Assembly (NCBI GenBank): GCA_016758905.1
Contig: JAEPQZ010000007.1
Span: forward strand, 1,115,595-1,179,594
Source of the DNA: Umbelopsis isabellina
Taxonomy: Eukaryota; Mucoromycota; Umbelopsidomycetes; Umbelopsidales; Umbelopsidaceae
Direction of reading: 5' to 3'
DNA length: 64,000 bases
Positions within the stretch are counted from its first letter, which is position 1, and each line of letters opens with the position of its first letter. Below the pieces are notes generated by a model. It saw nothing but the letters and a program-made list of their open reading frames with translations, had not been told where the DNA came from and did not search any database. This document shows positions 50,001 through 60,119 of this stretch, one piece after another. The position numbers and the translations under genes are program-made.

Positions 50001-50387
50001 TGTCGCAGATTTTATGAACGACCACAAGTTCTCAGGGGTCGAATTGTGATAAAGAACCCTTTTCAAAAAGTCGAAAGGGGTGACCTTGAGAGCAACTCTG
50101 TTTTCTTGAGCATGATTTTCAATCACTGAAATATATATTGCTTAGCTAGGTATTATTTGAGGATGCTATTTGATGCAATACTTACATCGAGTTCCATGTA
50201 GCATGATGTTGTCATATGTCAAAGGTAGTTCGTTGGGGCCGAAAGTAGCTGGAGGTAGTAGAGTAATTGACTCCTCAGGCTCAACTGGTGGGTCCGAGAG
50301 ATATCCTTCTTGAGTTGATTCTTCCGAAATAAGCATTTCCTGGAGTAAGAATGGACCCTCTGATACTTCTTGTTGCATTTGTTGCAT
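47038..50387 (-). pseudogene. Decayed large gene with GIY-YIG-like nuclease region
   Basis: Exon 1 (50186-50387) starts MQQMQQEVSEGPFLLQEM and splices to 50125. A frameshift near 50030 leads into a frame that runs from 50025 to about 47375, interrupted only by TAA (49702-49704), TAG (48586-48588) and TGA (47611-47613). A last exon (about 47038-47299, after an AG acceptor) gives QYVIWGSLLRHISQKSRRHP and ends in TAG. The corrected product is ~1,075 residues. Residues ~190-280 contain NLIYIRYVGQC, then YERMLICVLGYEQLLNKQLGG, the Tyr-Gly-Gly..Glu..Asn pattern of GIY-YIG nucleases. Further on are PLLVIGLGSDCSGA, FAGIPKVCHCAGDEWLKDV and LLPHLHPGLLKH, of unknown family. No GT-AG intron of normal size removes any of the three stops. 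Confidence 0.7.
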
Positions 50388-52035
50388 TGACGATATGGTA
50401 AATTACGCGTATTAAAGGCTTGTTGAGATAAAACAGTAGTTTTTGGTCAAGGAGATGAGAAAAAAGCACTCCTTTATATAAACAAAATCTCAGTTATTTG
50501 TGAATCAGCCATACAAAGTGTGATACCTAAGGATCATCAGCCAATTTGTCGCTCAATGGTATCACAGATTAACTTTTACGGTGGAAGTTCCACAAAACTT
50601 TCTAGCTCAGAAAAACAGTTGGCCATGTAGACGCCTTTTTTCGAGAAGGTGACACCGAAGAACAGAGATACGCCAGACACAACAGCTTGGTCTGGGTACG
50701 TGCAGCAAATATCGGCCATAATAGGTAGAAGGCATCGGTGTGCTTTACTAAAATTGGCGAACTTGGTGGCCATTGTGTCCCATCCAAAAAGGAAAAAACG
50801 CTATTGAGAGCTCTTAGCCAATCAAAAAATACGAATTTCTTTTTTTTCCTCAAGAAAACAGTCATGACAACATTTATCTGCAGAGGCACAGGCACAAGGT
50901 AACATCCATATGGCGTTGTGTACTACAATTTTTATCCTTTTTTGATCACCAACCAGAACAGTGGGTAACTTTTTCTATTTGGCATCCAGTCTCGGTTGCA
51001 GGACGTGGCTTGGTGACCATTTTTATGAAGCGACCGTATTGAATGTGGATCTAATGTAATCAAATAACCACCCGGGATACACGGGGGTATGTTGTCCAAT
51101 TCCCACACACTGCAAACCATGTTCCATGGGCGAAATAAAGGAACAACGAAGTGATATAGTGCTCATGTAAAGCATGGTATGCCGGCTATTAAGCTACGGT
51201 ATGTATACTCAATTTCAAAAATTTTCCTCTTTTTTTTTTGACTTCATCGTATAGCGTAATTCACGGAAAGTTTGATAAGGCGAGAATACAGATATTCGTC
51301 GAAGAACATTTGTGTTCTTGATGGAATTGTATCTATTCATGCCTCGTGGGTGTTTTCTTTTGATAAAAGCGCCACAAAAGCTCTTTAGTTCGCTCAATTA
51401 GGCAACTGTTTTAAGTGAAAGACTCTCGTCCTTTATAAAAAGAATTATAACGATAATTACTAGTTTTCGTGGAAGTACAAGGTCACAGCCATATGGAATT
51501 AGAAAACTCGCTTTCGTCTTCTCAAAAAAGTTTGTGCAATCTTAAAAAATTCTTTCCAAATTCAATCAAAACCTTGAAGTTATTTTTACAAAACCTGGGT
51601 ATTGGACATATATGAGATATTGGAGTTCTCAAGCATCTGAGTTCTTACATCTAACGAGGAAAGCGCTAACTTATGAACACAGCTGAACGTTTGCATCATG
51701 AAGACACTGTCTGATGTACGAGCGAATACGAGATTGACTTATTTGTTTATCACATTCTTTCATAGTATTAAAAAGAGAAGAAGACTGGCCTCCGCAATGA
51801 AAAAAAGAGTTACAATTATAAAAGAAATATATAAAATGTAGTAATCTGGCTCATACTAAATGGTAGCTGGAAAACAGCAATGACCAAGGGCATTGTGTAG
51901 AATGCACTTTTTCTGGCTTTGTAGCACTTGAGAAACAATTGAAAGATGCAGATATATTGGAATTTATGGGATATAAGGTAAATTGTACAAATCAACGTTT
52001 CTTTAAGGTACATGGCGCGTTGCAGTCTATAACAC
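50388..52035. other. Intergenic part of the repeat island, right side
   Basis: AT-rich. A 65-codon ATG frame on the minus strand (50576-50773; MATKFANFSKAHRCLL...) has no recognisable features and is not called. The segment 51710-51930 resembles 46490-46750 in direct orientation. No other gene or RNA seen. Confidence 0.45.
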
Positions 52036-52273
52036 TCAAGGTCTCATTGACGATTGACGTCGACAAGCAGCTTAGGACCTGATTAGTAGCATTTTGCAAA
52101 AGACAGTAGCTTATATTGAGTATCCAAGCCTCCATTACAAGGAGTGGCTTCCCTAGCGCAGTTGGCAGCGCGTCAGTCTCATAATCTGAAGGTCGCCAGT
52201 TCGAACCTGGCGGGGAGCAAATTATTTTTTGTTTTTGTTGGCGCTATAAATTTTTGGTAAGCAGCGGAATTTC
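52036..52273 (+). repeat. Right arm of inverted duplication carrying tRNA-Met
   Basis: Mirror copy of 46060-46303 (see that entry). Differences are few inside the tRNA-proximal part (for example one extra T in GCATTTTGC, and CAAGCCTCCATTACAAG here against CAGGCCGCCTCCACAAG there). Confidence 0.85.
52149..52221 (+). tRNA. tRNA-Met (CAU), elongator type, copy 2
   Basis: Same 73 nt as the copy at 46113-46185, now on the plus strand; begins GCTTCCCTAGCGCAGTTGG and ends CGGGGAGCA. Boundaries are accurate to about one base. Followed by a T-rich terminator (TTATTTTTTGTTTTTG). Confidence 0.92.
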
Positions 52274-53059
52274 GATTTGCATTGGTAGCATAGTCGTGGC
52301 TAGTAAGCTCATGTAGCATTTTTTTTTGCTGCATTTTATGATGTCTGTAGCTCATAAGGAATAGGTTATGCTAAAGTTTTATTTGAATTATACGGGATCG
52401 GGGCAAGTATGACCGGTTTGGTAGCAAAAAGTAAACGGTTGCTTGTCAAGGCAACTCGCTTATTAGGACTCAGGCAATGTATATATCGGTCATGGTTGGT
52501 CATGGTGGCTATTATCAATAACATGTATTGAAGAAAGAATATAGTGGCTATAGTTGTTGATACAGGTATCGAGTGGTTCACATTTGAGGTTTGGCAATGC
52601 ATATTTGTGTTCTTGACCATAGACATGAGCGACAACACCCGACGTGGTGACCAGCAAAAACTGTCAAAGTCTCGGTGCATTGTTCAGAGATGAGAAGTGT
52701 GATATTTAGAACAGGATAGTCTATCCTGGTTCAATAATTGATGAGAGTCAGGCAAATGGCCCAGAGTCAGGTATACGATTGAAATTTATTTTCAGGCAGC
52801 TGTAGGGCTAACATTGACACAAGCTAGGGTGATTTCTCACGCTGGATGAAAACGACTGGTCATTGCGCCGATTTTGGGATAATATGTCGATTCAGCGCCA
52901 AGATTGGCGCAGCTTGGCACAATGGGCGCCTGGGATGTTACCGATGATGTCGTTTTCCCTTCATCAGTGACTGCTTTGATGGGCCAGAACCCCAAACAAT
53001 GAAATCCATTCAAAAGAGGAGCATGTGGAGAGCAAGGAGCCTTTTCTCTTATACCTGCT
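52274..53059. other. Intergenic region upstream of the fasciclin gene
   Basis: No supported gene. Short minus-strand frames (52366-52680, 52837-53157) have no features, and the second is mostly antisense to the fasciclin gene. The right end is the fasciclin promoter. Confidence 0.5.
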
Positions 53060-55572
53060 ATGAAACTTTTAATACTTTTAGCGATTCTAGTGGAAGTATT
53101 CCCTATTTTCGCGTTAAAGACCATCGTGGATGTGTTGCAAGGAGACTCACGGTTCAAGACACTGGTCGGTCATGTGAAACGCACGGGCCTAGATACACGT
53201 TTGGATGAGCTTTCCAAGGGCACATTATTTGCACCCACAAACGATGCATTTGACGGAAAAAAGGATACGATTTCTCGAGACGAGCTTCTCTACCATCTCA
53301 CTGGTGCCGAGTGGCATGCCAAAGAATTATTCAATGGGCAAATTCTAGAGTCAATGTATGTTCGAGAGGACTATTTGGGAGAGCAAGGACAGCGACTTGT
53401 GGTCAAATCCAACGGCAAGAAAAGCGATACATATATCAACGATGCCAAAGTAGTTGATGCCGATATCAAAGCTGGTAACGGAGTTATTCATGCCATTGAT
53501 GGAGTATTGAAGCCGCCAAGTGTTTTAGGCAAGTGTTCCCGAGTTGCCGGAAGGAAGTTGAAATAGACTAACACTGTTATTTATATTAGTTGAAGCACTT
53601 GGATCTGTTGATGATTTGAAAGACTTTAATGAAATAATCAAGAAAGCTGGAGAGACTGATTTGCTGAATCGACCTCATCCTTTTACTGTATTTGCACCCA
53701 AAGGCGAGATTCTTGGCGAATTTTCAGACATTGAAAAATGTTACTTGCTTTCCCATGAAGGTCAACAGGATTTGGCTTCAATCATTGAGCGACATATTCA
53801 TGACGGCGCCATTTATTTTATGGAGCTTATCGACCGAAATGAATCACTCAGCAGCCTGCAAGGAGAAAGAATTGGCGTTGAGGCCAAGGACAAGGACACG
53901 TTGTATGTTGACGGCAACAAAGTTACTGAAAAAGATTTCTTGGCTGCCAATGGTAAGTATCACCGAACACCTTGGGTGTAAGCAAGTGTTTTGAGAAAAA
54001 AATATATATATATATGGTATACTGATGGGGCATTTGTTAGGTGTCATTCATGAAATTGATCAAGTAATCGTGCCCAAGGCTCTCAAGTTCAATCTACGCA
54101 AAACTCTTATTGGCATGAATGCTACCAAGTTTGTGAAATTGTTGGAAGAAGCTGGGTTGGACAAATATCTCGAAGACGATTCCAAATCTTATACAATCTT
54201 GGCACCTTTGAATGAAGCACTTGACCTTGACGAAGTGCCTCGCAAGTATTTGAATGCCTGGCTCAGTTACCACATTGTAGAGGGCCAATGGAATCCCGAA
54301 AATCTTACTGATGGCCAACTTTTGAAGACCGAATCCAAGAGCGACAAACTGAATGGCAAGAAGCAACGTGTTAAAGTTCAAGTAGAAGACTCTGCGGTCA
54401 TCAAGGGCCACAAGTCTATCAACTTTGGTCGTTCTGGCGTTGCTCAGGATCCAATCACAAGTGGAAAGCACGTTATTTACTTGTTATCTCGATCCCTGCA
54501 GTTGCCTCAAGACATGATTTACTCGTTGCCTATTGACTTGGATCTGTCGACACTGGTTGCAACCATTTACGCCACCGATTCTCAAGATTTGATCAACGAA
54601 GCACAAGGCATCACACTGTTTGCGCCTTCTAATGCTGCGTTTGAGAGACTTGGGTTGGTGACAAAGTACCTTTTGCTACCTGAGGAGGAGTCACAAAAAA
54701 AGCTGCAAACATTGATTTCTTTCCATGCCACCAAGAGCGTATTCTATACTGGACGCATGCGCACCGGCGCCATTAGTTCACAGACACTTGCCGGAGCCGA
54801 TATCACTGTAAACAAGACCGACGATGGCGACGTCTTCGTACGTGGAATCGGAGCCAAGGACGGAGCTGATCGAGGTGTCGTGGCAAAAGTCTTTCAAGCC
54901 GACAATCTAGTAGCCAATGGCGTAATGCACAAAATTGACAGGGTTGAAATACCCCACAATATTGAAATTTCTGCCAAGAACATTTTGAGAGGCATTGAAT
55001 CTAGCACCTTCATTGCCATTATGCAGCATGCAAATCTGTCTGATATCATTGAAAGCGACAAAAAGTATACGTTGCTGGTACCCAACGACAGAGCGTTCGC
55101 GCGTATCAATATTTCGGCATTGTTGCGTGATCAGGAAAGGCTCGATCGAGTTGCTCGTCTCCACGTGCTGACCGAACCCATTCAAAATGGAAATCCGGAT
55201 ACACTGTTTGGAGATGACGCTGATTATCCTACCTTGCTATCAGGCGATGATAGGATTCGAATTAAAGAGGAGTCAGACAATAACTATGCTGTGGAAGTCA
55301 AAGGTGCTTGGGGAGGAGATGGAAGTAGTGCTCGCGTTCTCGGTTACGGACGAACGACTGACGGCGGCGGTGTTATCCAAGTCGATACAGTGTTGGTTCC
55401 CAAGAATGACGAGTCATTCACGCCATCTCAAGGCTTACGCTGGTGGCAGATTCTGCTGATTGTTATTGGATCTATTATTGGATTGATGTTATTGGTTGTC
55501 CTTATCTTTTATGGATGGAAATGGTGGCAGAACCGACGTGAAGGCTATATTGCACTTGGTGATAATCATTAA
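53060..55572 (+). CDS. Fasciclin (FAS1) repeat membrane protein (YLR001C-like)
   Basis: Three exons (53060-53528, 53590-53952, 54041-55572), 787 residues. A signal peptide (MKLLILLAILVEVFPIFA) is followed by about five FAS1 modules, each with a FAPTNDAF / FAPSNAAF / VPNDRAF type H1 motif and a GVIHAIDGVL / GVIHEIDQV / GVMHKIDRVE type H2 motif. A C-terminal TM (WWQILLIVIGSIIGLMLLVV) and short cytosolic tail with YGWKWWQNRR end the protein. The domains lie on the lumenal/extracellular side. Yeast YLR001C is a vacuolar membrane relative. The first intron uses a GC donor (GCAAGT). FAS1 proteins generally mediate adhesion; the role here is unknown. Confidence 0.9.
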
Positions 55573-55789
55573 GTGTCACGCCCACGATATTACCAGTAGC
55601 ACACAGCGAGCAGCGCGATGTAGCGATGCATTTATATTGAAGTAAAATAAACCTTTGAGAATTCATCTTACGTATATCCTGTATGTCCTGTTGCTGGATT
55701 GGGAGTCTGTTTATGTAAGCCATGTAGCTGAGCGGGGTACTTTGTCTTATGGATAAACAGTAGCTGGATGATTTACTTTATTATTGGAT

Positions 55790-55838
55790 CGATTATGTAG
55801 TTGATCATGTAGTTGATCAGGTAGTTGATGAATACGAC
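55790..55838 (+). repeat. Short tandem repeat, ~12 bp unit
   Basis: Copies of GTAGTTGATCA(T/G) at about 55797-55831, lying between two convergent genes. Probably a minisatellite in a 3' UTR. Confidence 0.6.
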
Positions 55839-55921
55839 GGTCAAAATTTCATGTATTGTAAATTATGTAGTTGTAAGAGTGGGCTACAACACAACCGCCT
55901 TTATACTATATACCATAAGCG

Positions 55922-57130
55922 TCATTTAGTGGAATCATGCAAAAGGCCTGCAGATTCACTGTCGCCCAAGTCTCGTGTGCACTTTATACTGCTTTCTCGC
56001 TCAAGAGGTACATTACTTGACCGCCTTCCTTTGAATCTTTCGTAGTCCATTCTCTCTAATGTAGGCGATTTTTTGCCTGGTACAGTAGTGGGGACTGTCA
56101 GAGACTCTCTACGTAGATCATTTTTTTGAGATATCTTGGAATATAGTTCTGGGCGGGATTGGTAGTACTCATTTTGAACCTCAGGAGTTGGTGGGCCATC
56201 CCGTGTTTCAAATGACTTCTCGTACTTGATTTCAGGCTCCTCGTACGCGTGTCTTTCGGAACATACTAGCTCTGAATTGTACGGGTAGCTATCCATATAA
56301 CTTTTCTTCAGTCCGAATACATCGTCATGACTCGTATGATGATCTACTAGATATTTGCGATACGTTCGCAGAGTCAAAATACAAGGTACCTGTAAAGAAT
56401 GTGAGACAACAGTACCGGTATGGATATTGAATGTAATGATACGAACCATGATCAAAAGGTAACCGAGAAAGCTGACGACATAGAAAAGCACAAACTTGAT
56501 CCAGTAATCACGGCAGCCAATATCGACAGTAAGAGCTGTGCCAATTGGGTTTATCAAGTAACTTATATTGGAAGAGCGCTTCAAGTTGGCGTTCTGACAG
56601 GTGTGAATAATCTCATCTCTTCTGGCTGTTGACATGATGATGATATTTATTATATTACCGATGATCATGAGTGCGATAACGATGTAAAACATGTAGATAT
56701 TCAGACGCAGTCCATGGGCGTTGCCCTATACTGAGAATTTAGTTCGAGTACATGGCAGAGCATTGCGTAAACTCGCTTATTACCTGTACAATGGCAATAA
56801 TTCCCAATATGCTTAAGAGTACCATTGGTCCATATATTGCCATAAAAATTATAAAAATCGGTAAGCCTATTTGAGAAATAATATCTGCAATATTGGAAAA
56901 GTAAATATCGGAAAAGCCGTTTATACCAATTCACAGGAGAAAAATACCAACCGTATTGATGGGTGCAAGTAAACGCGATGGTTCCTATGCCGATCGACTT
57001 TTAAAATGGTTAAGTATCTCGTTGTGCTTTCGAGCATTTGAGATTTGTGACATACCCCGAGGATTATCTCTGCTATGAGAGCGGCCCAAGGCATTGGAAT
57101 GCAAAAACAAAGCTTGTTGTGCGCAAACAT
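55922..57130 (-). CDS. Four-TM membrane protein with long cytosolic tail, unknown
   Basis: Four exons (57056-57130, 56952-56997, 56784-56866, 55922-56725) give 335 residues. Four hydrophobic segments are visible: PMPWAALIAEIILGSIGIG, LPIFIIFMAIYGPMVLLSIL, NIYMFYIVIALMIIGNIINI and KFVLFYVVSFLGYLLIMVRI. The C-terminal ~130 residues are hydrophilic, with HDDVFGLKKSYMDSY and Ser/Pro-rich parts. The layout is tetraspan-like, similar to many uncharacterised fungal membrane proteins. No family motif recognised. The exon 2 donor is GTTGGT, unusual but in frame. Confidence 0.7.
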
Positions 57131-57437
57131 CAGTTGTCAATACAGAAAAGAGACCAATTAAAACATTCACGTTTTTTTTTATTCCCTTGCTTTATAGTCT
57201 TCTAACCATTCCATGTCATGGGTAAGCTGAAACACATAGCAAGTTCTTTTTAAGGCAAGCCAAATTTCACCACGGCAAAAAGTGGCAGCATCTTAACAAG
57301 TCGAAAAATTAAAATCTAGTAGAACTGTTTCAGTGCTTGAAAGCTCTTAAAAAGATGGGGCTATGATCTGAAAGGTCTCATAAAAAATGAATGTCTGATA
57401 ATGGGGCACAATACTCATGAATACAATTTTTTGCGCT

Positions 57438-58183
57438 TTATCGAAATGAGTTTCTCATCTCTCTCAGCGAATGTAAAACTTCTACCGGATCATTTTTGCC
57501 TAGAGCTAGCTTTAAGGTATTCTCATTTACTCTTAAGAATGGGTTATACATTTTTTCTTGGCCCAACGTGGAAGGGACCGTCACTTGCTTATCCTGGCAC
57601 CAGGCCCATTTGGCAAGCAATGCTTCGTTGTTGGGGTCGATTGAGAGAGCAAACTTGATATTAGTTTTTGTATATTCATGACCACAATAAATCCACGTAT
57701 CATCCGGTAACTTTGAAATAACATGGAACAGAATTCGATACATGTCTCGAGCATCTCCTTCAAGGAAACGGCCTACGCCGCCAACGAACAAAGTACTATT
57801 CAGGAGAAGACATGAGTTGATGTTGTCTCAACATAATGACAAAAGGTTTGGATGGCCAACTTACTCTCCAGTAAAAACAGCTTTTTCGCCAGTTCCGGGA
57901 TCTACTACGCTATAGCACACATGTCCCTTTGTATGGCAGGGTGTATGCAACGGAGTCACCTGTAAATTACCCAGTTTGAATTCTTCTTGGTCTTTGCAAA
58001 CGTAATTGATCTCTGGTATCCGTGCATCGGCTCCATATACCGCTAATCCAGGTTTTTTGGCTGCGAATGATAAATACGATTAAAACAGTGTATGAAGCAT
58101 TACCGATGAAAATACATTATTCATACCAACTAGTTCTATATTGCCTCCAGAGTGATCCCAGTGGTGATGTGTGATAAAAACAC

Positions 58184-58228
<45 letters not shown>

Positions 58229-58448
58229 ATTGAATATATGTTTGATTACTACGCCCTCCAAAAAAAAAAAAAAAAAGTGCATGGGTTTGCTACAAAAAGT
58301 ACCTTGAAAGTTTTGCTCCCGTCTGACTAAGTACATTCAGAATTTTTATAGGCTCCACCGGATCTATAACGGCTGCTTCTTTTGTCTTGTCGTCAATGCA
58401 GATGTAAGAGTAGTTGTCTTCCAGTACCGGGATGGGAATTATCTTCAT
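57438..58448 (-). CDS. GLO2: Hydroxyacylglutathione hydrolase (glyoxalase II)
   Basis: Four exons (58303-58448, 58127-58182, 57865-58060, 57438-57795), 251 residues, usual for cytosolic GLO2. The start is MKIIPIPVLEDNYSYI. Metal ligands of the metallo-beta-lactamase fold are present: THHHWDHSGG (H-x-H-x-D-H), TPCHTKGHVCY, and the CGHEYT final His. TLFVGGVGRFLEGDA and LGQEKMYNPFLRVNE (glutathione-binding Tyr/Lys/Arg region) are diagnostic of glyoxalase II. It hydrolyses S-D-lactoylglutathione to D-lactate, the second step of methylglyoxal detoxification. The first intron's polypyrimidine tract is a (CT)n microsatellite. Confidence 0.93.
58187..58225 (+). repeat. (GA)n microsatellite inside GLO2 intron 1
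   Basis: About 19 GA dinucleotides. On the gene's strand this is (CT)19, ending four bases before the exon 2 boundary. An A18 run at about 58260-58277 lies in the same intron. Confidence 0.9.
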
Positions 58449-58727
58449 TTAAAGTATTAATTAAGGAAATGAGAAAGCGAAAGACAGGAAAGCGGGAGGG
58501 AACAGCTCTATGTGTATCAAGTTTCGTTTGGAATATTCTACTCAAGTTTGGATCACCGGCAATTTTCACGCCCGGCAGATGCTGTCCAACGCGAATCCAA
58601 CCACCCTGAAATTTCTTATTAAAGCCTCCAGTCACAAACCAAAAACTTGGAACTTTTTTGTGTATACATTTTTTATTACTTGTCAGCTATTTTATAACAA
58701 CTACTTGATTGTCTAGATATGTGCTGC

Positions 58728-59825
58728 TTAATCCTCTTCCGCGGGTTCAGTGCGAGCCTGTGAAAAAAAACACAATGTTAGTTTCCAAAGAGGCGTTCGG
58801 AGCTCCGTTAAAGGTAAATGTGATAAAATGATACATACACCACGCTGTTTGATATCGCCCTCGCGAGCACCAAGCTCTTCCTTCAATCCATCATAGGGAT
58901 AAGTGCGACGAATCTAGGGAGGAATTGGAGGGTTAGACGGCGATCATGGTTGCTTAATTAGGTGTATAGAAACTATGGAATGGCACAGCCTCGCTGATCG
59001 GGGCCAGCTTTCATAAAGACAGTCAACATAAAGACAGTCAACAAGACAGTCAACTTACAAAAGTTGGTGCAGGGTTTGTCTTGTACACCAAGTATGAGAA
59101 GGCAGAAATCACGCCAATGAAGGCACCAAATTGAGCAAGAGCCTTGTATGGGCTGTAAAAGTGCAAGTCTGGAGCCCAAACACCGAGGACTTCATCTTGT
59201 TCGTGAACCTACAGATTAGAATAGGGCAATTAGTAACGACATTGACTAGAAAGTGATCGAGCACGGGAACGCTAGTGGTTGGTGATGGCGTAAAAGAATC
59301 AGTGCATCGAGTATGTGCTGCCGGTGTCCAGCGTTGTTGAGCGATATCCGTATGATGAAGTGACTACCAAATGATGGAAGTGACACTCAAGCGACATATT
59401 AGCGGCGATGTCTCAATGACATATGCGATGTATCAATGGAAGCTGGTGCTTTTGGCGATAGCTATACCCCCATTGTGTCGTCTTTTGAATCACTTGCATT
59501 CCAATGTCGAGTGAGCATAAACCTAGCAATGGTCGAGCAAGAAATTGTCCGACTACACTGGATCCCCCAAAATGAATCAATCAGCTACACTCACAGGTTC
59601 TTCAAAGTTTCTTCTGTCTTGGTTATCGTCCCAGCCGAAAGGTGATCGAACTTGTGCGCTCAAGTGAGGGAGATTGGGATACTCTCCGATTTGAGGGTCT
59701 TTTTGGACATGTCCATCGTGAACAGTCGACTGGTTGCGAGATGCTGTGAGAGATGCGGGGGTAGCTGCCACTCGAGTCACCAAAAGGCGGCTGCTGACAA
59801 GCGATGCTGGAATACGAGGGGCCAT
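58728..59825 (-). CDS. NADH:ubiquinone oxidoreductase ASHI subunit (NDUFB8)
   Basis: Four exons (59595-59825, 59059-59208, 58839-58913, 58728-58757), 161 residues. ATG 59825 is the first ATG; upstream codons begin at TTG. MAPRIPASLVSSRLLVTRVA is a mitochondrial-type leader. The mature part has DPQIGEYPNLP, FGWDDNQDRRNFEEPVHEQDE, VWAPDLHFYSPYKALAQFG, one TM (FGAFIGVISAFSYLVY) and RRTYPYDGLKEELG, all standard for NDUFB8. It is an accessory subunit in the membrane arm of mitochondrial complex I, so this organism respires with complex I. The last exon is only 30 nt. Confidence 0.93.
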
Positions 59826-60119
59826 TTCAGTATTGAATTGTGATGGCTGGCTGGCTTGCTGGCAGGCTATTTTGTTAGGGAGCAAGATTAGTCGACGTCA
59901 TCACATTTTGTTGTGCAGCCCAAATTTTTTCATCCACTGCTTTACCACTGCAGACTGCTACCACCGCACCACAGCATAACATAAATTTAATTCTTTTGCA
60001 GTATTTATGTTTATTTGAGTGGAGATATGTACTCGGTGTATATTTTTATATGAAAGGGGGGGGGGAATAGAGGCGTAAAGATGCTATATATTTATATATT
60101 TGCTTTTGCAAGATACAGA

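Noticed and set aside
47611-50025. Three separate small genes on the minus strand
   Set aside because: All share one frame with protein-like sequence continuing straight across each stop, which fits one broken gene better.
50576-50773. Small 65-residue gene on the minus strand
   Set aside because: Has an ATG but no family features, no neighbours in common and chance length; left uncalled.
55790-55838. CRISPR-like array
   Set aside because: Units are contiguous ~12 bp with no spacers, in a eukaryotic genome; simple tandem repeat.
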